Assembly (NCBI GenBank): GCA_020086605.1
Contig: JACBWW010000051.1
Coordinates: 2,671,347 to 2,735,346 of the forward strand
Direction: 5' to 3'
From: Lanius collurio
Lineage: Eukaryota > Chordata > Aves > Passeriformes > Laniidae
Length of the DNA stretch: 64,000 nucleotides
Made by a program: the position numbers and the translations under genes
Shown: one piece after another, positions 36,638-48,894 of the stretch
Layout of the letters: every line of letters starts with the position of its first letter
Numbering within the stretch: the first letter of the stretch is position 1
The notes under the pieces: generated by a model
What the model was told of the DNA's origin: nothing
The model's database searches: none
Seen by the model: the letters and a program-made list of their open reading frames with translations, nothing else

Positions 36638-39600
36638 CAGTGGTATTTGCCTGCCATGTAAACAAATTTTGAGCAGTATTACCCATTTGCTTGTGCTGTG
36701 CCTACAGTGGGACTCTGAAGAGGCAAGTATTGTTAAATAGGTCAAAAATTAAACTCCATAATTTTAGGTAAAATGGAAACAAAATGGCAGTGTTTTTCTC
36801 ATTTTCCTGGAGCTCCAGTGGGTTAGTTAGAAGAGACAATATGCCTCGTGGTGCTTGTTGTAGTTTCCTGTTCGCAGATTTTTCTGCTACCAGCGCACTC
36901 AAGTCAGGTTTTACTAAATGTGGCTGGCTGGGACTGGTGCAGGGAGCCCTGTGAGGGGAGCACAGCCACTGCAGCCCCAGCTGCAGCCCCCCTTGCAGTT
37001 CTGATGTGCATGTGGGCAGGGTTTACCTGGCTGAGCACTTCTCAGGCCTTGTGGTCCGTGCTTTCTGTGTGTCTTAATCCTGCCTTTAATTTGGAAAGCA
37101 ACTTCACTTCCAAGCTCATTTTCATACATATAAGTAATATTAAGAAGGGTCAACAGGATTATCATTAGTTTGGTGCTTGATTTTTACCAAAAATGCTTTA
37201 AACAAAAGAAGAATCTTTTCCCCCTATAGAGAACTTATCCGACTTTGAATGGCTTGATTTGTGGGTTTCTGCTTTGGACTTCTTAAAGTTGTCCCTAAAA
37301 TGACTCAGAGGACCACAGCTAGTCTCAACTAGTACACTTGTGATTATTTTAGCTATAGATTTCTGCTTTGACTTTCCAGGTCAGAAATCCTTGGAAACTT
37401 TTGGATTGGTCACCTTTCTGGATTGAGGGTTCTTTCCTTAGGCTTTCCTGTTCAATGAGGAAATGGCTCTCTCCTTGATTTTGTGTCCATGCACATTGTT
37501 CACCCAATTCCCAGTTTAAAATGAACAAACAAACAAACAAACAAAAAACAATGCAAAAAAAGACCCCAAAGCTCTATAAAACTTATTCTGTGTTCAGTTC
37601 CCATAACAAAAGTAAGTTGTAGAAGAACTTAAATCCAAGGGTAGTTTTGTGACATGTATCCCTGTTCTCTGTTCTGAAGTCTTTAAAGAGATAACAGAAA
37701 AGAAAATAGAACAAGCAAATGCCTTTGAGAACCACAAATCTGAAATTTAAATAGAGGTGCTGGCAAGCTTTAATATGCTTAGCCGAATCAGAGTTCATCA
37801 GTCTGAAAGTGATGGATAAATCTGTGACTATCCAGGGCCTGTCATGGTGGCTTAAGCCACCTGAAGCCACCGGCCAGCTTAGCTCATGTGCCCTATCACA
37901 CCGGTAATTAAGAACACAATTTTTTCTGATAAGACAGTGACTGCAAGGCCACAGGCAAGAGATGTCCAACAGCAGCAGACAGTGCTGCTGTCAGTATTCA
38001 CATCATGGGGAGAGAGTCTGGCAGCAGAATGGCCAAGCTCTCATCCAAGGCATCCTTGAAGCAGCAGAGAGGAGTGGGGTTTTGCCATCCGTATTCTCCA
38101 GCGCTGTCCTTACAGACTCCGTACTCCCTTTCAAAGAAACCCTGGTTTTAGGTTCAGAGCTGCCTGTGAGTCTCATATAACCAAAAGGGAATTACATGAA
38201 CTAGCCTAAAACGCTTCTTTGCAAAATGTTGGTAGGCTAAGAAGTGCGAACTAGTGGGAGGATTAATGAATAATCCAATCTAATCTCTCTCTTGTTAAAT
38301 CCAAAGGGTTCTTTAATTGGAGTCTGCAAACTCAAAAATAATAATGTTGATGATGATAAATAAAAAAAATAATGTAATCGTATGATGCCTAGGCATACTT
38401 GACCTTTATCAGTGAGATGTGAATTTATCATTTCACCTGATCTGCAAGGCACTTATGAAGCAAGTAAAGGCACTTAGCAATTGAGATGACGTGTGTGTTA
38501 AAAATAGTCAGGTAAAGCAGCCTACAGAGTAACTCTCTTTCAAACCAACTGAATTTTGGTCTAGTTTTGTAGTATTTGCTGTATTGTCTTTTAAAAATAA
38601 TGCCTCACAAAGATTTTGGGGTTAGGCTGAAAATCTTTTAATGCAGAACAAACTGACAGACAAGTACAGTATTTTTTTAATTACAACTGGTTCTTGTGAA
38701 GAATATTTGATCTAGTGGGGGAAAATCATTCTTTTTAAAGTAAGTTTGTGAAAATGAGGGTCAACGTTTTCCCATACATAAAAGATTATTTGACAAAATT
38801 GTTGTTCTAATTGAGATATGTTGATAATTCCTCTTCAGAGGATCGCTCACTGCCACCTGTTAAGCTCAAAGCGATGGTAGGAGCTTGACTTGCTCTTTGG
38901 CACACTTGCATGTCCCTCTGTTATTAGCCAATAAAGTCAGTGCTGACAGTCCTGCAAATCTTAGACAAAAGTGGAAGGGAAGGGACAACAGAAGTGCAAC
39001 AACTGGCCCTGTTGTTCCAATGGAGTTTTATAAAACAAAGACGTAGTTTCAAACAGCAAAAGGTTTGAATAAACAGAATCTATAACCTGTTTATTTACAA
39101 CATAACACAGATCTTCTCTGATCATTGAAGAAGGGAAAAGTAGTCTAAATTAAAACACTCGTACTGAAATTCTAAACCACTGGAACAGAGAGAAGTGTAG
39201 ATGAAATACAGAAACAGTTTGCATTAGCCAAGGGGAGCTGTGGTGCTGAGGTTGGAGGAGAACCTTGGAACAGCCCCTGCCTGCCAGCACTGCTGCTGAG
39301 TGCAACAGGCTGAAATCGTGGTGTTCAACTCGGGTACACAGGCACCAGGAAAGGAAAATCCCAATAGCAGCGTGTTGTGAGTGTGTGGAAAACACCACAA
39401 GGTGGGGAAGGAAAAGAGGTGCATGGACCAGGTCAGGTTACAGCCTTCCACAGTTCCTCACATGGCTGGCAAGACCAGTGAGCTCCAGCAGTGGAGCTGG
39501 TGGGTCTGCAGTGCTGTTGCCACAGGATGTGCCAGCAAGGCAGTTCACTGCATTTCTTTGTGCAGTGTGCAAACAACAGTCATTGGTAGAATGAAAGAAA

Positions 39601-42369
39601 TCCTGTGTTGAGGGTGCATATTTCATCTGTAGCAAAGTTCAGGACCAAGAGTGATGTGGATTGGTGCCAACAGATCCATTCATAATACCACAACTGACTG
39701 GCCAATGAAAATAAAGAATTATTTAGCTAGGATTAGAAATGAACAGCTGAAAGCAGTTTATAATTCAGTCAAATAAATACAGATGTTTCCTGATCTTCTT
39801 GTATAATGAAGGCAATTGGTGAATAAAAGAAAATGTGGTTGTTAGTAGGTAAACTTCTCAAAGAGCTTCATCTCTTTCCCTTGATACCTGATAGTAAGAT
39901 ATTTACCTTTTACTCCAAAATTGTACTGCTCAAATGATTCTAATTTCATTATTCTCTAAGTCTGGCCTGACGTTTACGTGGATTTTTTGAATATGCTTTT
40001 TCAATTCATGTGGTTCTCAGTTTAAAATGTTTGATTTTTTGGGAAGCTCTTCATTTTAGGTGTATTCTTTTCTCAGTCCTCAGAGTAATTCATATTAGTC
40101 TACCAATGGTGATCCTAGTAGGATTAGAATTGCAGAGTTAAAGGCTGGCATCTCTGTCATTTCTAAAACTGTAAGGAGCAATAGCATTCAGAATATAAAC
40201 ACAAGTTCTCAGCCGAATAGTGGTTTAAACTTTTTATTCTACAGTACAGGTTACAATTTACATTACCATTATTTCTAAGTGACATGGTATTTACAGTGAA
40301 GAAGCACCTTGTGACTAAAGAGCTGACAGCTGCTAGTGCTCAGAAATCTTTATATGTGCCTGGGGACCTTCATAAAATAGAGAGTATCTGTGTTCCTAGC
40401 TTGTGAAGCAAGGTATAGAGAAACAATTAAGGTTTTGTCTGTGTTGACAGCTGATTCAGGTTTTTTGAGAGTTCCCAATTAAACAGTTATGGAAGTATGA
40501 AAGCTTATTACCTGTGACTTCTGCTGTTTCTTGAGAGCACAGTTCATTTATCAAGTCATGAACAGCAGTTTATTTTTTGTCACTTTTTAAATCTTGATTT
40601 AGGAGTATAAAAATAAGAAAAAGGCTTTTCATTAATTCAGCAAAGTATCAACAGCTCATTTATCCCCTGGTTGTTTACTACAGATTTTTGTAGACCTTTT
40701 TCTAATAATTGAACTCAGTTTAGTGTATTAGTGAAGATAAACAGCCATACTGTGATTTTATCAAAAAAGTACTTTATACGTGTGTGTATAGTCAACTGGA
40801 AACCAAGGAGAACTCACTGTCCTTTTCTGACATGACTAAAAATACCTTTACAACAGGAGACCTAAATCTTTTGAGCTAGACTAGAATGCAAATGACATTT
40901 TTTTAGTGGTGAAAACTGTGACTTTGAGTTTTGTGGGACCGTGGTGTAATTATTGTACTGCTTTGTGCCAAATGAGCCTAAGTGTGCATTGCACACATGG
41001 GTAGCCAATACAAAGTGGTAGCTCTCCTCTGTTGGGATTCCACTTCATTCTTTCCTTATACTGTCTTTAAAACTGACTACTCTTCAAAGTTTGCATTTTC
41101 CATGGAGCTGCAGTTGTTAATCCTTCATAGGAAAATACTGTGCTTGTGTGACAGGAGGTAGTATCAGGTGTTGAGCCGGTTAACATAAAAAAGCAAATTG
41201 AAAATCATTCTTTCTGGGTTCTTTATGCAAGCTATCACTTTAGGTACACAAAAATTCCTAATATTTTCTTGTGTTTCTGGGATGGATTTTATTTAGAAAT
41301 TCACTATCTCTTAAAAGGAAACAGGCATTTAAAAAAATTATTCCATAGGATGATCAATTTTGGGGCTTTAACCCTTTTTCATAAAATTCTATTAGAAAAC
41401 TCCAAACAAAATAACCCCAAACATCACCTCCAAAACCCACTATTACTTTGATGGAGTTTGAACTGGAGCTGGGGAGTTTATAAGAGCTTCATGGCTTGCC
41501 ACAGGGCTTCACATTCTGTTCTTTCTCTCCTGCTTATAAAGGAAAAAGTCACAGGAACTGAATTTTAGTATCTTGGGGTTGTTTGGATTTGTTTGGAGAC
41601 TGGACAGGGAGTCTCTCACCTGTTTGAAGATGGATGCTGGAGAAAATCCCTCACGTTGCCTTCAGTGATTGTTGTATTGGTTAAGCCAAAGTATCTCCAT
41701 GCTTTGAATTGGAGATTCCAAGTCTGGGAGTCTTTCCCCTGTCTGTCTGTGCATCTCTGCTGAAATACCATCCATTTACTGGGGTCTGAGTGCAGAGGTG
41801 CTGGAAGCTCTCAGGTGTGCCCAGGAGCTGCCTGCTGCTGCTGGCCCCGGGCTTAGCTCTGAGCAGGGCTTTCCCAGTTCTGCTGCCTGACAGGGAACAA
41901 TAGGGGAGGCTCAGCCTGGAATTTTCTTTCTGCTGGCACTTAATCGAGGAGGAGGAGGAGGAGAAGTGTGTCCAGGGAGAGCACAGAAAGGCGAAGCACA
42001 GAGAGCAGAGCAATTGCTTACAGAATTGCATACATCTGTCTCCTTCAGGTTTGAGAATGGACAGTCAGTAGGGAATAGCACATCCCTTTATAATAAATGA
42101 AACTGTACTCCTTTTACCACTCCTCAGAGCCTGGAAAAGTTGGAAAGATTGGCTAGGAAAGTGAAGTGTTAGCTTGAAGAGCTGCATTTCAGTGTGGGCT
42201 GTGTGGGGTAGATAATGGCCGTGTTTCCCACCTAGTTCAATCCTCTTGTCCTCTCAAATCTCATTTTGTCTTTAATCAACATCAGCACTTGAGGAGAAAT
42301 CAATAAATGCATACTTTCCCTAAGCTAGCATATCATCTAAATCAAGTTCATCACCATAAGGTGATGCCA
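36638..42369. other. Intron sequence without recognised genes
   Basis: Mostly AT-rich, with a GC-richer patch at about 39240-39560. An (AAAC)n tract lies at about 37520-37546. Open frames are short and not protein-like. A GGA-type trinucleotide run lies at 41946-41963. Confidence 0.55.
37520..37546. repeat. AAAC microsatellite
   Basis: About five AAAC units followed by an A-rich tail. Confidence 0.8.
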
Positions 42370-42510
42370 GAAGTATTGTTGGTGGGATAGAGTGGGAAAG
42401 GCCCTGACTCTGTGTAAGAACTGCTCAGCAGCAGCTGAAACCTCACAGCTGCAGTGAGGAAAACCAACACTGTCCCAGCCAAAAGCAGCCCAGCGTGGGC
42501 ATCACAGTCA
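42370..42510 (+). mobile_element. Probable ERVL-type LTR fragment
   Basis: The segment reads GTGTAAGAACTGCTCAGCAG, then CAGCTGAAACC, CCAACACTGTCCCAGCC and AAAAGCAGCCCAGC. The order CTGCTCAGCA, AGCTGAAAC, CAACACTGT and a final CCCAGCC-AAA resembles the 3' half of avian ERVL LTRs as remembered. It is partial and diverged, and has no internal viral sequence. Confidence 0.5.
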
Positions 42511-44278
42511 GAAAGAAGCAAGGCAGATTATAAAAGACTCTTGAGGAATTATTCTGTCATTGATGGGAGAAGCTAGGAAATGAACTTCCCGTTCAACCCA
42601 TGTGTTGCAATGTGCACAAACATTTCTGTTTCCTGCTTCTAGTCAGTTCACTGCAGAAGGGACCAAGGCAGACTGAATTTATAAAGAATTGAGCAAAATA
42701 AAGTGTGCATCAGAGGTTTTTGAACCTCTTCCAGAGTCCTCTTCTTTTAGACATCTTCTCTTTAGACCTCTTCCAGAGATTGGACCTAAATTGTGGTACT
42801 CTTGCCAGCAAAATCATTGTAGCTCTGAGCACAACAAAAACTTGAAAAAGGATGGAATGTCTTAAATAGATATATTTTTTGTTATTCTTGCTTTCTGTAA
42901 TTGATTGTAGAAGCAAAGACTGTGAGTGATATTTATCCTTTTGATTTTAGACTTAGCCCAGTCTTGAACTTGATGTTGTGTTGAAGGCAAATTTATCTTA
43001 TCTGTGCATTACTGGTTTCAGAAACCTTCTGAGGGATCTTGTAGCTGGATTAGATTAATCTTCAGAAGGGCAGTTCCTGCAGTTTGTGATCACCCAAATG
43101 AGACCTCTGCCTAGGGGTTAGGTGAAAGTAACCTTTGCTTAAATGGTGATGCTTTCTAGGCTTAGCAGGGATAGTGAGTACAGTAGTACATCATTGAATT
43201 CAACACAGCTAATAAGTGTTTATATCCTAAATAACTGAAACAGTAAATTTCTGTACAAGGAAGTGCACTGAGGAGATAATAGAAGTAATGTCCTCATTTA
43301 AAGGAAAACATCTATTCTACTGAGAGACTATTCACAGCATGTAGATTATGGGCAATGATGATCAAGTACAAAACATTTTATTACACTTCTAAACTAGAAT
43401 ACTGCTGATCTATTTTTGTATGAGAGATTATGTACACCTTAAGGGAGCAGCTGGTTTTAACTGCCTCTCTTTAATGAAAAGCATCTAGTGGTTTCTGCAG
43501 GTGGGGATGAAGGGACCGGGGATGGAGACCACTAAGTTCTGTTTCACATGAAAAAGCTAAAACCTTGTGACTTTCTATTTTTGGTGCTGTGTTCTTCAAG
43601 AGAAAGAAGTTTCTTTCTTTTCCACCAATAAGGATCTGATGTTATTTATCTTTTTTCACTTAGTGTCACTGGCAAGGTAGTAGATGCTGCAAGAGTCTGA
43701 AAGAAAGTTTTCAGTGTGCAAGAGTGGATTCTGCCTGCACATTTCAGTCCTGCTTTGCAGGTGACATCTCAGGGAAGTGCAGTTCAGCTCCTCTCCTGGA
43801 GGCTCCATGGAAGCCCCAGGTGCAGAGGGCACTGTCTCACACTGCAGGAAGCCACCCCTGCCTGCCTGCTCATGCTGGCGGTGCAGTTTGGCTCGTGGCC
43901 CAGCCTTCTCTCTGTGGACACACAGCAGAGCAGTCTGACTGGCCAGGGCAGGGCTAACAGTGGAACTGCTGCCCCCCTGCCTTCACTTGTCCCCTATGAG
44001 GTCTGGCTGTGCCTGAGCTCCCAGTGTCACTTAGAGCTGCAAGGATGATACTCCTTGAAGCAGACACTGAACCTTAACCCCAGGCCAGGCTGTGCCTGCG
44101 TTTCCTCGCTCCAGTTCCTGAGTGCTGTAGTTTGTACTGGCACTGGGCAAGGAGGGCTCTGTTGTTCTTGCTCAGCTTTGTCATCGGGATTCCACATGGA
44201 GTATTCTGGCAGGCTGAGGCGATGTCAAATGACTGAGTATTATTTCATCTTTTGTGAGACTTCATCTTCAAAGTGCTA

Positions 44279-44750
44279 GTAGGGTGCTCAAAGGAGGGCA
44301 GCCAGGATGGGGAAGGGCTTTGAGGGGAAGCTAAGCTGGGTGAGGAGCTGCTGAGGGCACTTGGTCTGTACAGCTGGAGGAGAATGAGGAGAGACCTCAC
44401 TGAGCACACAGCAGGATAAAGCTGTCTTGTGAGGGGCAGAGGAGGGGCAGACACTGATCTCTCTCTGTGGTGACCAGTGACAGGACCCAAGGGAATGGCC
44501 TGAAGTTGTGTCAGGAGAGGTTTAGGTTGGATATCAGGAAAAGATTCTTCACCCACAGCATGGCTGGGCACAGAACAGGCTTCCCAAGGAAGTGGCCACA
44601 GCACCAACCTGACAGAGGTGAAGAGGTTTTTGGACAATACTCTCAGGCACAAGGTGTGGTGGTTGGAATGTCCTGTGCAGGGCCAAGAGTTGGAATCGAT
44701 GATCCTCGTGGGTCCTTTCCAACTCAGCATGTTCTTTGATTCTGGGAATA
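44279..44750 (+). mobile_element. CR1 LINE, 5'-truncated 3' end
   Basis: Recognisable CR1 landmarks occur in order: CAGCTGGAGGAGAATGAGGA, GAGACCTCACTGAG, GTGACAGGACCCAAGGGAAT, TTAGGTTGGATATCAGGAAA, GGCTTCCCAAGGAAGTGG, TTGGAATCGATGATCC, GTGGGTCCTTTCCAACTCAG and a terminal TTTGATTCTGGG, a decayed form of the ATTCTATG-type 3' repeat. Only the end of the element remains, as is usual for CR1 copies. The antisense open frame of 161 codons over this element (44245-44730) is not a gene. Confidence 0.93.
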
Positions 44751-47530
44751 ACTGTGCATGCAGATTGTATTTATCCTCTGTGTGACTGCACTAGGCTGGT
44801 CTGCTGATGCCATTAATACATTAATGGGCAATAATGGCTGAGTAAATGAGAGAGGAATGTGTTAGTGGAAGCCTTCATTGTTCAGGACATGTGGGCAGTT
44901 TCATTTTAGGATAAAAAGGCATGTAGGAGAACATGGTCCAGATCAAGAAAAGGTCTAGAGAATATAACTGTAGTATTTCCATCTTCCTTTCCACAGATTT
45001 TACAGTGAATTAAGAGCTATGAAGGTATCAGGAAATATAAACATAGAGATACATTTCTATGTATTTGCATGTAAAATACATATCTGAAAACCTCTTTTAT
45101 ATATGTATGTTATGTAGATGTGAAGAAATTATTATCCAAAGACAAATTATTCTGCTGCTATATTCTGCCTTACAGAACAGTCTCAAACAATATTTTGCAG
45201 AAGCAAATGCCTAAATTTAGTATATAAAACTAATTTAAAATCTACCAGAGAAGAACATGTCTTTACTAGACAGGGAAATTTCTAGAATATTTCATGTCTA
45301 CCATCAGGTCATAAGACTATAAAAGGATTTCTGAGAAGCAGCACAGAAAATCCTTTCCCAGAGGTTCAGGGGCTGATTCCATTTGTGCTCTTGATATGAT
45401 CCTCTTCTCAATTTTTTAAAATTTGGTCAGTTACTGGAAAATGCCAAGTTCCCAGATAATAAAACTCAAATGGGTGAATGAGTTTTGTGAATACTGTATT
45501 TCAGTTTCAGTGCCTTTACCATTTTCCTCAGACAAATAAAGTAAGAACAGGATGCTAATCAAAGTGAAATCATCTGGGCTTGTAAGGGCTGTTAAAATCC
45601 ACAGAATATCATCAAAATATTTTACTGCATATGTACAACAGCTTGATTAAGCTAATACAGTCATAATTTGTGTGTATTTGTAGACATGCCACCAGCAAAC
45701 AAGAAAATTTGAGAAACTTCATTTTCACAATGAGTTTAGCAATTTTAACATATAGCTAAAGTCAACATGTACTCTGTTGGGGGGCTGGGGATACTAAGCT
45801 TCAGTTCAGTCCATTTTTTATATTTATTTTGATTTGATTTCTGACCTTTTTACTAATAAGTCTAAGGTTAATTTGCTAACATGTGTGAAGCAAAATTCTA
45901 ATCAATCAAACTGTTTTTGTTAAATGTCTTCTACTGAAATTGCACGTGATTGAAGTTTACATTTTCCTTAAAAGTAGTTTTATCTGTCATGCTAGAGCTC
46001 TTCACTTATTACCAAAAATAAGAGCAAAAAATCTCTAGGCTAACATGCACTTGAGAAGCTCATTTTTAGGGCTGTTGAGTTCCCTGCTTTTGACTAAACC
46101 ACTAAATTTCTGATTGCTGCATTAAATATTAGAAGGCAGGTAAAATATGCCCCTAACTAGAAGGGTTTGGGTTAATTTGGTGTTAATGGAAGCGAGCTGG
46201 CTTTTTTTAATGTCAGCCTTTTTAGATTCTTTTCACCCACTGCCACTAAAGGCTTCATTTCTTGGGAAGCATCATCGGGTGATGGTTCTTCACCTTGGGC
46301 TGTGGCCACTGCCTCGGTGCTGGCCTCTTTGCAGGTTCACCTCAGGGGGACAGAGCCACACACAAGGCTGGTCTTTGCTGCTGAGGACAGAAGTCAGCCT
46401 TCCAGAGGAAATCCAGCCCCTTCCTTTAACGGATGAGCTCTAGGAATAAAGTGGGGCCCAGTTTTACTTCGTACATGTGTGCATACACCCCTTATCCAAA
46501 AAGTGCTTTGGCAGTTAAAGAGGAGACTGGAGAGAGCTGATAGAGGAAGGTGAACCAGGTAGATTTAAAACTCTATGAGCTTTCCTGGCTAATCTGTGAA
46601 AGAAGCTCTAACAATTAAAAAAAAAAAAAAATTAATTACTTTCTTTTTAACAGAACACACTTTTTTGTGTGTTTTATTTAGTGTATGAATTTCCATTGTA
46701 GAGCTTCATTCTGAGAAAAATATAAAGGAAGAAGAGAAAATATAAACTGATTTTGGATGAAATAAAACTACTGTTTTAGAAACACAGACTCCAGATCTGG
46801 TTTCCCTGTGAATTAAGAAATTAATTAAATAATTGGCAGTTATATTGCCAGCAACTTTAGTCTGGTTTTTGTTTTCAGCCCAATGTAATGAAGCTCAATT
46901 TACTTTGCTTTATGAAATCTTTGAAAGACTTAGAGAGCAGTGAATATTTCCTTTTATTTTTTTTACTGCCCTGTTCATTACTGTAGGAAACAAGTACATA
47001 AGCAGAAATCAGGCAGCAACTCTGGACTTACTGAGAGCCTTGGGGGACTCTGTGGGCTTTAAAAATGTATAAGATTTTTTCCACCGAGTCGTTATTAACT
47101 GCTAAAGGTCATGTATTTTGACATTGTCTCAGAAAGTTTTGCCTTTAAACCAAATTACCTCCTGATTTTGGTATCGATGCATTCTTTCTTCTGGATTATG
47201 GGAATAAAGGTAGAAACCAGTTACAACGTAAGGTCTGTCTTTGTTTCTTTAGCAGATATTAAATTACCAATTGCATCAAATGTAAATATAGAATTGGTGA
47301 CAAAATTTCATGTTACCTCACTGATGGATTTGCCTTCTTGCACTATCTCTGTGAAAGACTTGTGTATGTGAAAATGAGCTTCATTAAAATAATTTCTCCT
47401 TTTGAGTAATCAAATGCACAACTTGTCTGTCCTATAAATATGAGGTTAGATACACACTAAAGCAGGTCATGTCATTAGCACTTGTCATGAGGTTTGTGTT
47501 AACCACACACCTAAGTGATTAATTATTTGG

Positions 47531-48426
47531 GGCCGAAATAGTAACCTAAATTTTGAAGACCTTTCCTACCTTTGTTTTGTGTATTTCATCCATTTTGGAT
47601 ACATTCAATATTTTTAAGGTTAAGTCTTGCTAGACCACTGCACCAGAGATCTCTGTAAATAACTCATTGATATACAACAGAACTGAGCAAAATTAAAAAG
47701 GTCTGGTATTTTCAAGCTGAAAATAAATCTCCTAGCTGAAATAGTAACTTAAATTTTGGAGACCTTTCTGTAGTGGTTTGGTTCAGATCATCTCTTATTT
47801 ACTTATTTTACCTCTGTGACATAAGAATTAGGAGAAAACAAAACTCAAACTTAAAAGACTCTAAGAAGTTTATTAGCAGACCTAAAAGAAGGAAACAAAA
47901 GTTAGAATCAGACTAAACCCTTAGAACACTTTTCCTCCCCACACATTCTCCACGCTGATAATGTAAAAACAACCCTTGAGATTTCAGTCAGTTTACCACC
48001 TTTATAATCTTTTCAGTTCACATAAAGAGATAGGACTTTTGGTTTGTGTATTTCATCCATTTTGGATGCATTCAATATTTTTAAGGTTAAGTCTTGCTAG
48101 ACCACTGCACCAGAGATCTCTGTAAATAACTCATTGATATACAGCAGAACTGAGCAAAATTTAAAAGTCTGGTATTTTCAAGCTGAAAATAAATCTCCTA
48201 GCTGAAATAGTAACCTAGATTTTGGAGAGCTTTCCTACCTTTGTTTTGTGTATTTCATCCATTTTGGATACATTCAATATTTTTAAGGTTAAGTCTTGCT
48301 AGACCACTGCACCAAAGATCTCTGTAAATAACTCATTGATATACAGCAGAACTGAGCAAAATTTAAAAGTCTGGTATTTTCAAGCTGAAAATAAATCTCC
48401 TAGCTTTTAAATTACTTAAATTTTGT
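47531..48426. repeat. 202-bp intronic unit in three copies, running up to the exon 2 acceptor
   Basis: Three copies share GTGTATTTCATCCATTTTGG, TTAAGTCTTGCTAGACCACT, CTCTGTAAATAACTCATTGA and GGTATTTTCAAGCTGAAAAT. The landmark TTTGTGTA starts at 47576, 48043 and 48245. The second and third copies are exactly 202 bases apart; the first is 467 before the second because about 270 bases of other sequence interrupt (47769-48042). The unit's own edge (AATAGTAACTTAAATTTTGG) resembles ATTACTTAAATTTTGTG just before the exon 2 polypyrimidine tract, so the authentic pre-acceptor sequence seems to be part of the amplified unit. Copies are only slightly diverged, implying a recent event. Confidence 0.95.
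47769..48042. mobile_element. Sequence interrupting the first 202-bp copy, possibly a solo LTR fragment
   Basis: Begins TGTAGTGGTTTGG, which resembles the 5' end of avian ERVL-type LTRs, and breaks the repeat unit within its CTTTC-CTACC sequence. The right end (ACTTTTGG) lacks a clean CA terminus and target duplication, and about nine bases of the unit are missing. It may be a truncated LTR or an unrelated replacement. Confidence 0.35.
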
Positions 48427-48442
48427 GTGTGTGCCCTTCTAG
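48427..48442 (+). other. TENM2: Splice acceptor of TENM2 coding exon 2
   Basis: TGTGTGTGCCCTTCTAG precedes the exon. The pyrimidine tract is short and broken by G in a TG repeat, so this acceptor is only moderate. The break gives the expected Gly-Thr-Asn-Phe-Thr junction. Confidence 0.92.
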
Positions 48443-48718
48443 GAACAAACTTCACCCTGGCAGAGCTGGGGATCTGTGAGCCCTCTCCGCACCGCAGCGG
48501 TTACTGCTCGGACATGGGCATCCTCCACCAGGGCTATTCCCTGAGCGCAGGCTCGGACGCCGACTCGGACACCGAGGCAGGGATGTCCCCAGAGCGCGCC
48601 ATCAGGCTCTGGGGCAGAGGCATCAAATCCAGGAGAAGCTCCGGCCTGTCCAGCCGGGAGAACTCGGCCCTCACGCTCACCGACTCCGACAACGAGAACA
48701 AGTCAGACGAGGAGAACG
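48443..48718 (+). CDS. TENM2: Teneurin-2, second coding exon (residues 76-167)
   Basis: Continues the teneurin-2 cytoplasmic domain in frame from exon 1. It encodes [20 protein letters not shown] (77-96), an acidic stretch [15 protein letters not shown] (112-126), [20 protein letters not shown] (130-149) and [15 protein letters not shown] (153-167). These are hallmarks of the Ten_N family and match TENM2 specifically ([15 protein letters not shown] rather than the TENM3 or TENM4 forms). The two acidic blocks correspond to the EF-hand-like calcium-binding motifs described for the teneurin intracellular domain; the basic KSRR and serine cluster may be phosphorylated. The exon is much more GC-rich than its flanks. 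At 276 bases with phase 1 at both ends it could be skipped without a frameshift. The intracellular domain continues in later exons beyond the window. Confidence 0.96.
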
Positions 48719-48724
48719 GTAGGC
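48719..48724 (+). other. TENM2: Splice donor of TENM2 coding exon 2
   Basis: AACG followed by GTAGGC is a weaker donor than that of exon 1. It is placed here because phase 1 is preserved and the teneurin-like sequence stops soon after. Reading through would add Gly-Arg-Pro-Phe-Pro-Ser-Val-Tyr-Ser and then a stop at 48746. Confidence 0.8.
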
Positions 48725-48894
48725 CCTTTCCTTCAGTATATTCCTAAACTCCAGGTGTGGGAATGTCAGCATGCTTAAAAACATGAGGCTTCTTTTAAAG
48801 GTGAAGTTTGCACTTTTGAGGTTTGTCTAAAGCTGGTTTTAAATGTATTTTGGGATTTTTAGCATCACTATCAGGAAACTATTATATGTGCTTC

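Larger units (their letters stand above)
11333..48442 (+). other. TENM2: TENM2 intron between coding exons 1 and 2 (37.1 kb)
   Basis: The intron is defined by the donor at 11333 and the acceptor ending at 48442. It is large, as is typical for the 5' introns of teneurin genes. Most of it is unremarkable AT-rich DNA. The elements listed separately within it are a hairpin, two CR1 fragments, an LTR-like GC-rich patch, an ERVL-like fragment, an A-rich tract and a triplicated 202-bp unit at the 3' end. Locally GC-rich patches without recognisable genes occur at about 21310-21640, 35340-35680, 39240-39560, 41770-41900 and 43720-44110. No internal exon of another gene was recognised on either strand. 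Confidence 0.9.

Noticed and set aside
44245..44730. 161-codon open frame on the - strand
   Set aside because: It is the antisense shadow of a CR1 3' end; the CR1 identity is clear on the + strand.
46147..46443. 98-codon open frame on the + strand
   Set aside because: No family resemblance and no exon-like boundaries. It lies in ordinary intron.
11107..48718. Assignment to TENM1, TENM3 or TENM4 instead of TENM2
   Set aside because: The blocks [32 protein letters not shown] and [16 protein letters not shown] fit the TENM2 form; the other paralogues differ at many of these positions as I know them.
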